DNA of 64,000 nt, from the NCBI GenBank assembly GCA_016584495.1, contig WAID01000001.1, positions 682,001-746,000 of the forward strand. The letters run 5' to 3'. A program made the translations under genes and the position numbers. The notes under the pieces are model-generated. The model searched no databases, had not been told where the DNA came from, and saw only the letters and a program-made list of their open reading frames with translations. The DNA is from Celoporthe dispersa (Eukaryota > Ascomycota > Sordariomycetes > Diaporthales > Cryphonectriaceae). Positions 24,301-34,188 of the stretch are shown here, in pieces; the first letter of the stretch is position 1; the number at the start of each line of letters is the position of its first letter.

Positions 24301-25575
24301 GTGATTCACTCCCGGTCGACTGCCTTGTCCTTGTCATCGTCATCATCATCATCATCATCATGATACTCCTCGTCCTCGTCCTCCTCCTCGTCCTCCTCCT
24401 CCTCCTCCCCGGCTGATGACCAGCGTCGACTGACCACTGACTCACCAACCCACCCACAGGCGCATGGGCCGTCCCCGCCTACCTGATGAAGGGCGTGCAC
24501 GCCGAGTTCCGCGCCAAGTTCCACAAGAGCGTCGAGAACTACATCATCGTCTCGCGCATCCTGCAGGGCCAGGACGACCTACGCCGCGCCAACCCACGGG
24601 AGCAAGACGACATCGTGCTGCGCTTCAGGAGCCTCAAGGACGAGATGAAGGGCTTCCACATGCTCAAGTCGAAAGGGAAGCAGGCTGCTGCGGGAGACGG
24701 CAGCGCGGGAGGAGACGACAGCAGCGGCCCTGTCCCTGATGCTCCGCCCAGGACGGGCTTCATGGCCACACGCCACCTCCCCTATCGAAGAGCGGAAGAG
24801 GCTCCACGCGCTCAAGGACGCGTGGAAGAAGAGCATGAAGAACACGGCCGCCTCTGCCGGGGCCGCGAGCCAGGTGGCCCCCTCCTCCTCCTCTCCTGCG
24901 CCCCCGCCGGCCGGCAGCCCCGAGCCCGAAGACGAGGAAATGGAGCGCGCCATCCGCGAGTCCGTCGCCCAGACGTCGCGTGGCGACAGCGCCGAGGACT
25001 CGGCTGTCGAGTCGCAGATTCGCGCGAGCCTGAGGGAGATGAAGCGCATCGCGGAGGAAGGGCAGGGGCAGGGTGGTCAGGAGAAGAGGGCGGCGGCGCC
25101 GGGGCAGCCAGCCGCGCTGTCGGAGAGGGTGGCGCAGAAGGCGGTGGAGGCAGGGGTGGGCAGCGACATTACGGATGAGGAGTTTGAGGCGCTGATTGCC
25201 GAGGCCGTGCGGCAGAGCGTCGCTGCTGAACAGCAGCGTGGGGGTGCCGGTGGTGATGATGGCGGCGGCGGCGGCGGCGGGGAGGACGACGAGGACGAGG
25301 AGCTGAGGAGGGCGATGGAGGAGTCGGAGCGGGCGCACAGGGAGCACCTCGCGCGGAAGTCGACGGAGAGGAGCGAGGAGGAGATCATCATGGAGTACGT
25401 CAAGAAGCAGAGCCTCGCCGAGGAGGCGTTTCGCCAGAAGGCGGGCAAGGGCAAGGCGGATGCCGGGACCGGCCCTGGTGCTGGCGAGGATGAGGACGAG
25501 GACCTGAAGAGGGCTATGGAGGAGAGCCTGCGGATGAGCGGTAAGACGGGTGGTCCCTCTGGCTCAGCATCGTAG
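21400..25575 (+). CDS. Sterol glucosyltransferase-like (GT1/GT28) protein with C-terminal UIM-like motifs; frame broken at five places
   Basis: Four exons (21400-21601, 21713-23408, 23580-24292, 24460-25575). The first two carry the UGT80-type fold: IVGSRGDVQPFVALG (GT28 N-domain), ANPPSFAHIHIAE, CWSPALIPKP, IGFGSIVVDDP and the nucleotide-sugar motif VVHHGGAGTTAAG. Exons 3-4 add a basic/glycine region resembling autophagy-associated C-termini, and three ubiquitin-interacting-motif-like helices: EDEEMERAIRESVA, DEELRRAMEESERA and EDEDLKRAMEESL. The family glucosylates sterols with UDP-glucose at membranes. No GRAM/PH module is visible, unlike Atg26. Single-base breaks are inferred at about 21800-21810 (+1), 22213-22222 (-1), 22867-22873 (+1), 23200-23206 (-1) and 24760-24790 (+1). 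With these offsets the exons total 1242 codons, which supports one gene. Confidence 0.85.
23453..23555. repeat. Compound (AC)n-(TC)n-(TA)n microsatellite in an intron
   Basis: Consecutive CA, CT and TA dinucleotide tracts fill most of intron 2 of the glucosyltransferase gene, close to its acceptor at 23579. Confidence 0.9.
24330..24410. repeat. (ATC)n and (CTC)n trinucleotide tract in an intron
   Basis: ATC and CTC/CTCGTC repeats in intron 3 of the glucosyltransferase gene. They would encode poly-Ser or poly-Asp/Glu if retained, but they lie between a clear GTAAGT donor at 24293 and a CAG acceptor at 24459. Confidence 0.85.
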
Positions 25576-25823
25576 CGGTGGTCTCTTTTGCTCTTCTTTT
25601 TCTTTTTCTTCTTCTTTTTTTTTTTTTTTACTACACCATACACGCAGGACGCGTTGGTTCTATTGGGTTGAGATGAGATAATATACCCCCTGGCTAGAGA
25701 GAAGATAAACGAGATATGCATGCACGAAAACCTTTTGTTTTTTCTTCCTGTTCTTGGCAGCAGACGTGAATGAAGCCAGATGAACAGCATTCATCACCAG
25801 ACACTATATAATGCTCTCTTGCT

Positions 25824-26792
25824 CTAAGACTGCATTCCATCCATGACACCCTGATTTCCACTCCGCCACGCCGGAATCACCGTCATCGAGCTGATGCGCC
25901 ACGGGTTGACGAGGCCGCCGTCGAGGTGAGGGAGGCGGGTGACCTCGATGATGGAGCGACCCTGGACGTCTCCTCCTTCACTTGTTTAGTAATTATTATA
26001 TTTTTGGGGAGAAAAAAATAATAACTTTACTTAAGGAGAGAAAGTATATATTTCACCACCTGGCAAAACTTTGCTACCAGGCGAGAGAGGAGAGGAAGGC
26101 GCAAGAAACTTACACCGTTCTGTAAAAGTGATCCCCCTTCCGCAGCGGCGCGGAACATGGAGGCGCCGGCCTGGGTGACTAGGACTCTGGCCTTGCTGGG
26201 GCGGACCGGGGTGCTGGGCTGGGGGAGCTCGATGATGAGGTTTCTTGAGGGGGTTTTGGTCCTTGTCAGTTATTTTCTTTCTTTCTTTCTTCTCTATTAT
26301 TATCTGTCTTTGTCTCTTCCCTGAACATTTCCTTGTCGGTTTGCCCTTTTCCAAGTGTGTAGAGCGGTTTGAAGTATAGGATATGGTTACTACGAAGTCA
26401 AATCTACATACCCGTATATATGCTGCGAAGAGTCAAAGTGCTCACACATCCTGACGACCTGCGGCGCCCACTCGGCCGCGGCGACGGTGGAGGGCTGGCC
26501 TCCTAGGATCTTGGTGTAGTGTACGTGGACCTCTGGGGCGAAGACTTCGTGCAGGAGGCCGGCTTCTGAGCGGGTGTCGTAGTACCAGGGCTGTTTGGAG
26601 AGGGTGGTTGTAAGTTCATGATGATGGAATTATGCGGGAGTGAGTGGGAAGAGTGAAAGGAGAAAGAGAGAGAGAGAGAGAGAATGTGTGTGTATGTGTG
26701 TGTATGTGTGTGTGGCTTACCAGCTTGGTCACGGTGTCGTGGATGTTGACCCTGTCGAGGAGGTAGTCTGTCACGCTGTAGGTGGAAGACAT
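25824..26792 (-). CDS. Small SnoaL-like (NTF2-fold) protein
   Basis: Four exons on the minus strand (26721-26792, 26412-26590, 26116-26243, 25824-25975) join in phase to 176 residues. I found them by reading the strand because no exon exceeds 60 codons. The N-terminal part DYLLDRVNIHDTVTKLPWYYDTR is followed by the aromatic segment VHVHYTKILGG, then EHFDSSQHIYGNLIIELP and a final IIEVTRLPHLDGGLVNPWRISSM. This order is typical of SnoaL-like cone-shaped alpha+beta barrels found in polyketide cyclases and bile-acid dehydratase-like fungal proteins. The function is unknown; a small-molecule binding or isomerase role is only a family-level guess. The exon 4 acceptor (25977-25976) is chosen because it alone keeps the frame open. 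Confidence 0.7.
26665..26714. repeat. (AG)n-(TG)n microsatellite in an intron
   Basis: Dinucleotide tract in the first intron of the SnoaL-like gene, adjacent to the donor at 26720. Confidence 0.85.
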
Positions 26793-27626
26793 GGTGCTGG
26801 GAACTATTAATCAATATACTTGGCCTGAATCACCACACCGCGGGCCCGAGGTCACTTTTGGATCTATCCACACCAGGCCTGGCTCTCCAAACTCGGGTCT
26901 TGGGCTTGAACGCAATAACTACCAAAGTGTGTATATTATATACCTAACCTTCTTCTCGCCCTAACGCACACATCTCACGGATGAGACTGAACAAACCCCG
27001 TAAACACCGACATTTATGCCTCCATGGATCTTCCGTGGATTTGCATGATCGGGAAGTCTGCAGTTCACATGGTATTGATCTCAGTCGGCTTCGAGTTTCT
27101 CCTCTTTTTCTTCTTCCTTTTTCTGTCTCTGCACTGATGGAGCCAAAGATTCGCTTCGTAAGTCTTTTAGTAAGATTGCTGTGGCTTATGAACAAGGCTG
27201 GAAAGGGCAAGACTGCCTGGTTGTCCGAAGCGCCCTAATACCCACGTGGAATAGTCGCAGATATCGAATTGTATGAATAAATACACCCCTCCCCCCCACA
27301 TAGAGGTCATCAATAGAGATCTCGCTGCTCATGATTGAGTAGAATGGGTGTGCTGGATTAGGTCCCCTGGGCTGGGGAGTTTCGGCGATGGTCAGGCCAC
27401 CGACGTACGACAGCAAAGCGACCATATTTCGTGACGGACGAAACACTTGGCGAATACTAATATAATGTGTGAGAATATGGTGAATTACCAAGTCAAAACA
27501 CAACCTTTGATAGAAATATAAAAAGGAGAAAAAAAAAAAAAGGGAGGAGGAAGGGAAAAAACCAAAATCAAAATAGCAGTGTGCTGCGAGAGGAATTAGT
27601 CTTGGGCCAGACAGCCGGTCAAGAGA
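26793..27626. other. Intergenic region between the SnoaL-like and Cys-containing genes
   Basis: About 0.8 kb of mixed composition with no biased coding frame. It includes an A-rich stretch at about 27520-27570 and presumably the 3' end of the next minus-strand gene. Nothing else is visible. Confidence 0.45.
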
Positions 27627-28424
27627 TCAAGATCTCATCGACAATAGGGTCCTGATCTTTCCCTTCTTCAACATGTCTTGAAGCCTTTGCCTCCGTCGAG
27701 GATTGAGACCCTCGTCACTCTCGTCTTCTTCTTCTTCCTCATAGCCCGAGTGCCTCTCGTCCATACCACCCGGCCCACCACTCTCCCGCTCCTCCCATTC
27801 CCTCTCCAACCTCTCCCGCTCAGCCCTCTCACCCTCCTCCCTCTCCCTGGCCCGCATCTCCATCTCCCCCCTCGCCCTCTCCCTCCTCTCCTCCTCCGCC
27901 CTCTCCTCCCTCACCTCCAGCCCCTTCTCGACCCTCCGCGCCTCCTGCTCGTCAAACCCAACCAGCCGGTCCAGCGCCTCCCACCTCTTCTTCAGCCGCC
28001 TCAGCCGCCCCCGCACCTCCTCCCTCTCCCGCCTCAGCTCCCGCCGCGCCGTCGTCGCCCGCCCGTCCACCAGCACCTTGCACCCGCCGCACATGTCGTG
28101 CACCCGGTACAGCCGGAAGCCCTTCTCGGAGATGCCGCACGACGGGTCGATGCACCGGAAGCTGTCCATCACGTCGGCGGCCTCGGCGCGGTACTGCTGG
28201 CGTCTGGAGCACTGGCAGCAGGTCCACTGGAGGGGCGGAGGTCGTTCTGGCGGATGTGGAGGGCGATGGTGGTGAGCTGGAGCTCGATGGAGGCGCGGCG
28301 GCGCTCCAGCAGGGGGGGAGGAGGAGGCAGTGTGTTGGCCCTGTGGGTTTTCATTGTCGATGGGGGCGGACACTGTCTGGGAGGAGGCAGAGTCTGGCCC
28401 ATGGCCGTGGTATTTGTATGTCAT
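27627..28424 (-). CDS. Uncharacterised Cys-containing protein with a charged coiled-coil half
   Basis: A single-exon frame of 265 residues that I do not recognise. The middle contains a possible zinc site: WTCCQCSRR, then FRCIDPSCG and VHDMCGGCKVL (a CxC plus CxxxxC plus CxxC pattern). After it comes a long Arg/Glu-rich helix (about residues 135-215), an acidic stretch, and a basic C-terminus. Between about 28225 and 28318 the printed frame gives Pro/His-rich sequence with poor codon bias. The +1 frame there reads ERRRASIELQLTTIALHIRQ with almost every codon ending in G or C. Two compensating single-base indels are therefore likely, one in the C7 run near 28312-28318 and one near 28225-28240. 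Confidence 0.65.
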   Translation of the reverse strand: MTYKYHGHGPDSASSQTVSAPIDNENPQGQHTASSSPPAGAPPRLHRAPAHHHRPPHPPERPPPLQWTCCQCSRRQQYRAEAADVMDSFRCIDPSCGISEKGFRLYRVHDMCGGCKVLVDGRATTARRELRREREEVRGRLRRLKKRWEALDRLVGFDEQEARRVEKGLEVREERAEEERRERARGEMEMRAREREEGERAERERLEREWEERESGGPGGMDERHSGYEEEEEDESDEGLNPRRRQRLQDMLKKGKIRTLLSMRS

Positions 28425-29454
28425 GATCGTGGTGCGGCCTCGGCCCAGGAGACGTAGTAGAACCTCTTTTGGTCATCTGTGTTAATTATATTACCCGTGT
28501 AAAAAAAAAAAAAAAGCGTAACGGTCTCGCTGCTGAAGACGATGGTTCAAGGATAAGAGCCGTCTTTAACACCTTGTATATGTCCAGACAAACGGTACAA
28601 GAGCTGACTTACTATTACACGGTGTACTGGGAGCCGAACGGCAATGTGCTGCTTGTTGTGCAATGGTTAATGGGAAACGCCATGATCATGATGAGATGGG
28701 GATTTTACAATAATACTGTGCCGAGAACTCTTATAGTGTGATTGTAAATACTTATTTCGTAGTGATTCCTGAGTAGTCCAGCCTTGTCATAGTCTGGAAC
28801 AAGATTAGTTATTATGTACCAGTCACTCACTCCTGTGCGTTCACAGTGGAGCCGAGAAGACTGATGCGCTATAATTCTGATTTATTATGTGCCATCCCTG
28901 TGTAGACCTTGAATATTACTGTTAACAATTCAAGTAATAATAAAGGTGGACTTTAATTATACACCAAGATCAGTGCTTGTCATGACCGTCTAGTGCCTCA
29001 TGACGCAGCGTCTGACAGAATATATGGTTGAGTGGCAGTAACACTCGTCAGACTAGGCGGATGAATCATCCAGACTAACGGTCCATGCAATATGGTTTGT
29101 CCGGTGGAGGGCGAGGCAGGTCTTGTGGCCTCGTTGCAAGTTATTCTGGGTCTAGTCTTTATCGTCTACCTGAGGCGGTCAGACCATCACTCGAGGGCCT
29201 ACTGGTCATCGACACTGAGGTTGAAGCTTCTGTTCCGCCACGCCATCCTGTGAGTCTCAACTTCGACAATGTCACGCAGGAAATACAGTCACACATTTGG
29301 TTGTACAGCCACAGGGAGGCGGCATGTCACTTGTTTGCGCCCACAATCATATTTATCTCAACACCTTCTGTTCTCCCTTCCTTCAAGCAGCCTACTCGAC
29401 CCAGCTGGTCCCAACCTCTCTCTGACTTGCACACATGACCAGCCATTCCCAAAG
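28425..29454. other. Divergent intergenic region, partly AT-rich
   Basis: About 1 kb between two divergent genes. It contains an A15 run (28501-28515) and a stretch (28560-29060) noticeably richer in A/T than the flanking exons. I see no transposon-like frame and no RNA gene. Confidence 0.45.
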
Positions 29455-30959
29455 ATGCACATCTCCTCCGCTCTCGTGTCCCTGGCGGCTTCACAGCACC
29501 CCAGCCGCAACCCGGAGGTGCCTGAGCTAGAACCCAGCTGGCCCCGGTCTGCAGACGGCTCCAGATGGGACGGCAAGAATCTGCTCCCTCTGGTCCTCAA
29601 GGGCGCCAGCCCCTTCCGCCAGACCTGGGACGTGAACGTGCTCATCGGAGAAGTCGAGGACACGCTCGGCGCCCAGGTGGTCGATATCCCCCAGGCTTCG
29701 GCGGGCGCACACAACTACGGCCTCGCCATGGAGCTCTCCGACGGCCGCCGGATCCTGGCACGCCTGGCAAAGACCGACGTCAACAAGTGTGCTTCCTGCA
29801 GTGCGTCGGCGCTGGGGTCACGCCGCAGGGAGCTCGCCTTCGAGGTGGCTGCGTATGGGGTTCTCGGGACCAGCACCAGGATACCCACCTCTCGTCTCCT
29901 CTACCACCGCCCGTGCCGTCGCAGCTGTCGGGGACCCGGGTGTCAGGTGGCGGACGAATGCACGAGTGACATCAGCGGTCGGAGCGTTTTCATCTTCGAG
30001 CTGACAAAAGGCAAGAACTTTGTGTGGGACGAGCTGAGCGAAGCCCAAAAGGTAAGCCGCTCATGACTACTTCAGCCTCGCGACTCTAGGTATCCTGTTT
30101 CGCTCACGCGCAGCCTCTGCTGCTAGGTCCTGCTGATCAACAAAGCCGCTGCTGTTCGTGCAGCATTGTTGCATCTACGACTTCCCCCGAGCTTTTCCAA
30201 AGACTGGCTGCTGTCCCGGATCGTGTTTCTGCCACCCACGCCCGTGGAGTTCCCACACGCAGTCACACCAACGCGAGACTTTTGCATATCCCTTCTCCAG
30301 AGCGCAGTCGAAGCGGTGTTCAGGAGCAAAGCCACCTGCAACAAAACACCAGAAAATGGTTCCGTCGACCCAAGGCTGCTCGCGGCCAAGCAATCCCTCC
30401 TCCGACTCATACCATTGATCCTACCTGACGAGGGGCCCGACGACACAGACCTCCACTACTACCGCTTTGTTCTCCAGCACGACGATTTCGGCATCCACAA
30501 CATGTCCATCTTCGTGGACGAGGACGGCCGCGTCCGAATCACATCTGTATACGACTGGGAGACGGGCTGTATCGTGCCTCTCATCCTGTCCGAGGTGGAC
30601 TTTTTGATCTTTGGCCGCTACCTGACCACCGGTGGCAACGGCGAGCCCTCGTGGCGCCTGTGGGATCCGGCGACCAAGGTCGAGCCGGAATGGCCTGCCA
30701 TGTTCCAGCGGCATGCTCGCCACTATGTCCAGGTATGTCTCGCGAGCCTCCCCACCGAACAAAGAGGACACCGGGTTCTAAGCCAGGCCACGCCCAGGCA
30801 CTCAAGCTACAGGCACCCTACCTAGAAAAAGTGATCCGCGCGGGAAAGGATGCGCGTCATCTCTGGCTCACGCTGAAGCGGTGGCGGGGCGACGACCCGC
30901 TCAGGTTCTTTTGTGAGCTCGGCACCTGGGCCGAGGCCAGGACGAGAGATATCGGGTAG
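29455..30959 (+). CDS. APH-like aminoglycoside phosphotransferase-fold kinase
   Basis: Three exons (29455-30051, 30127-30732, 30798-30959) give 454 residues with all phases consistent. The APH catalytic loop is clear as LQHDDFGIHNMSIFVDEDG (HxDxxxxN type), followed by the metal-binding aspartate in VYDWETG. The N-lobe includes YGLAMELSDGRRILARL, equivalent to the ATP-binding lysine strand, although Arg takes the lysine's place in the visible strand. Fungi carry many such proteins next to secondary-metabolism or stress genes; they phosphorylate small metabolites or have lost activity. The substrate is unknown. The segment CASCSASALGSRRRE is Cys-rich. No signal peptide or membrane segment is seen. 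Confidence 0.85.
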
Positions 30960-31761
30960 ACCAAGGACAAAGCCCAGGCATACGATGCAGAACCCGACAT
31001 GAGCCCGCCTCAGAAAAGTGTCAGCCTGGTACCGGGGATCCCAAGCTGGAGTCCACCTGAGGCCCGTGGATATCAGTACTTATAATCCTGCGCAGAAGCC
31101 GTGAATATATTATAGGACGGACAAGATCATCCCGATGGGATTGAGAAAGGAACCAGCGCATGTCCTCGGCCACAATGCTGTACCAGAGTATTCATTATAC
31201 CAAGCCACCACCGCCCCATGCTTACCGCCAGACCCATCTTCTGGGGCCAATGTTTCCGAGAATTGCTTGAGACAGCGTTGCCACAGTGGAAATGATTGAG
31301 ATCGTAAGATGGTGTCTTACTATCTGCGGCGACTTATTGATCAATAATTAGGCAGGTGGCCCTGTTCTTTCTTTCTATATCTTCTTTTAGGCTCCGCGAA
31401 CGACGTGAATGAATGGTCCGTGGGCGGGTTTCGGATGTATGCGCCCTCTCCAAACCCCGGTAACTGTCCTAATCTGGAAGACTGCCCTCTTGTGATTGGC
31501 TCGAGTGCCTGGTGGTGTAGTGGTCGCGGGCAGAAGTTGGGCCGCCCATGTCACTGATGCTTTTGATGTGAGTGATGTAGACGGCGTTTGTGATAGATAT
31601 TTAATATGCTGTCAATTCCTCAAAGTTAAAGGCGTCTTGTTGGAAAAGAAGTTACCTCTCTTCCTCGACCTTCACAAGACATTTGTGGCTGTTTCTCCCT
31701 CTCTCAGAACATCGCACAGCGCCGATCGAAAGAAGAAAAGAAGAGAAGAAAAAAAAAAAGA
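30960..31761. other. Intergenic region before the NmrA/EasG-like gene
   Basis: No supported gene. A CCAAT-box complement (ATTGG near 31495) lies about 270 bases before the next ATG. The purine tract at 31730-31760 forms the immediate leader. Confidence 0.4.
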
Positions 31762-32917
31762 ATGGCTTCATCCAAGCAAGGTACCATCATCGTCATAGGA
31801 GGCACCGGGAGCACCGGCTCCCCCCTCACCCAGCTCCTCGTGGCAAACTCCATCCCCCACATCGTCGCGACCCGGTCCGGCGGCTCCGCAGACAGACCAG
31901 ACAACAGCGCGCGGTTCGACTGGATGGACGAGACGACGTGGGACAACCCGTTCGCCGCCGCCGCTGCCGCCACAGAAACGAGCAAGCAGCCGCCCGCGAC
32001 GGCGGTCTTCCTGCTGGCGCCGCTTGTGTTTGACAGCAGCCCCATCATGAACGCCTTTGTCGACCACGCTCGCGCTAAGCACGGTGTGAAGAGGTTTGTG
32101 CTGCTGGCGTCGACGGCTGTGGAGGCGGGCGGTCCTGCGTTTGGTGGCACCATGGCGCGTCTTGCTGAGCTGGGCGGTAAGGGCGAGATCGAATTTGCCG
32201 TGCTGAGGCCTTCTTGGTTCCAGGGTAGGTCACCCAAAACAAGAAAATAAAAAAATGGGAAGGGAAAAGAGACAGGAAGAAAGAAGTTCCTTTTCATACC
32301 GGTGAAGCTGACAGCAATCCGATCCCCCTGCCCCTCTTTCTATAGACAACTGGTCCGAGCAGAAACGCTTCTGCAATCCCATCAAGGAAGAAGGGCGATC
32401 CTACTCCGCCACCGGCGACGGCAAGATCCCTTGGGTGTCCAAGTATGACATCGCAGGGTGCGCATTCCGTGCCCTGACGGACGAGAAATCTGTCAATGGG
32501 GATGTGATCATCTTAGGGCCCGAGCTGTTGTCGTATGCAGACGTGAGTCACCCTGTTGGACCGTTTTTATCCGTCCTATCGCAATATTAGAGAGAGAGAG
32601 AGAGAGAGTGTGTGTGTGTGTGTGTGTGTGCGTGTCTATAATACTGATCTTGGAGAAAACCCAAGTGCGCAAACATCATCAGCGAGGTCACAGGCAAAAA
32701 GGTCGTCCATGTCTCTCTCACGGTAGATGAGCTTGTGGCTCGACACGTACAGGACCTCGGCCTTCCTGAGGAATACGCCAGGATCATGGCCGCCATGGAC
32801 GACGCCATGAAGAACGGCTCCGAGGAGAGGCTGAACGATGTTGTGCTGAGCATGACGGGGAAGAAGCCGAGGACGTTTAGGGAGTTTGCCGAGACGAACA
32901 AGGCTGCCTGGCTGTGA
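31762..32917 (+). CDS. NmrA-like Rossmann oxidoreductase, EasG/FgaFS-type (ergot-alkaloid dehydrogenase family)
   Basis: Three exons (31762-32224, 32346-32542, 32666-32917) give 303 residues. The N-terminus is IIVIGGTGSTGSPLTQLL, an atypical-SDR NAD(P) motif. It continues with FLLAPLV, RFVLLASTAVEAGG, AVLRPSWFQDNW and ILGPELLSYA, and ends with VTGKKVVHVSLTVDEL and TFREFAETNKAAW. This pattern matches the family of festuclavine and agroclavine dehydrogenases (EasG/FgaFS), which reduce iminium intermediates with NADPH. No prenyltransferase (DmaW) or other ergot gene is present in the window, so an ergot role is not supported. A related imine or quinone reductase is equally possible. Confidence 0.85.
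32589..32635. repeat. (AG)n-(TG)n microsatellite in an intron
   Basis: Dinucleotide tract within intron 2 of the EasG-like gene, upstream of its acceptor at 32664-32665. Confidence 0.9.
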
Positions 32918-34188
32918 GACTGGTCAGTGTGGTTAGATTGATGTATCATTAGACGTCGGTGACTATTGGCTGGACAAAAGATATGAATAATAAACAGGAA
33001 TTAAGAAAATTATATATAAAAGAGGAGAAGGGACGAGTAATATATTACAGAAGGCCTTTCCACATATGTCTCTGTCCCTCTTGTTGTTATTTGATCAGTA
33101 TCAAGGAGCTTGCTGTCGTCCTGATAGAGTTAGGAGTGTTGGTGGAAGAAAGACGTAGGGCATCGACCCGAAGGGAGATGTTGGGGAGGAGGTGGAGCTC
33201 TGACCTGTCTCACCCACCCTCGATACCTGTGAAGATAACTAGTAAGTACAGTCCTCTGGCATCGACTTGGGTGACCTTCTTAAGAGGAGCTGGTTATTGA
33301 TGTGAATGCTGACATAAGCACGACATCAATACAGAGGGAACAGCTGCGGTCTTATAAATCGGCCGACGGAGACGGAGAGAATAAGATCTCTTGACGTAAA
33401 CTTCCTTGCACAATTTCTAGTACACAAACAAGCAGCACACTATTTTCCCTCCCCTAATTTTTCCAAACAAGAATAATCATCCCTTTGGGGCCTGGCATGG
33501 ACTCCGGCATATTACTTCTCCCGAGGGGGGGAAACCCAAGTTGACAACAGTCAAGGTCAAACACATGCTGATTCGTCCATCTCAACTGACAGGATTCGGG
33601 TTGGTTCCTGGAAGATGGGTACCACAGCCAGATTCGTGTGTCCGTCAGCTGTGCAATCTTCAGCCTGTTGAGGCTCCGGCGGAGGTGGCTGGGCCTGGCC
33701 TCGTTCGATCACCAGCTCTCCTGGAACTAATTACGGACAATTGTGTCGACAGGAGTTGGTAGAGCAGAATAGTTTATGCCTACAAAGTTGTCTAGTGGGT
33801 CAGCCACAGGTTTTCATGTCCAGCACTTTCTATCCAGCCATTAACAGTTCCGTACGGGCCTGGGCCACACGAATCCTTTGGAATTGGTATACTCTTGTCC
33901 CCTCTCGACAGCTGGACCTGATAATAAAGGAGCGGAGTCGGCCAGGACAGTATTCCCGGCCAGCCTTGAAACATCCTCCTGCCTATTTCATCTGTCTGTA
34001 TTGGAAGATAATCCTAATTAATGATACAGGTCTCCTCCTCATTTCCTCAACATCAAGTCTCGCAGTGTAACAATGCTTTCATCACTATACAACAACGAGT
34101 AACTAACCATTACCCAGCCCACCTCCTAGAGCGTCACGTCAGCATAATAATAGTGCACACGGCGAGGAACAGCCCAAGCCCGACCACC
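32918..34188. other. Intergenic region before the MFS transporter
   Basis: About 1.3 kb of moderately AT-rich sequence. No frame shows the codon bias of neighbouring exons and no RNA gene can be argued. A CA-rich leader with an ACCACCATGG start context ends the region. Confidence 0.45.

Noticed and set aside
28480..29080. AT-rich spacer as a RIP-mutated transposon
   Set aside because: No terminal repeats, no transposase or reverse-transcriptase remnants, and the AT shift is mild.
31505..31580. tRNA-like start (TGGTGTAGTGGTCGCGG) matching an A-box
   Set aside because: No B-box (GGTTCRANYCC) follows within the needed distance and no cloverleaf can be drawn.
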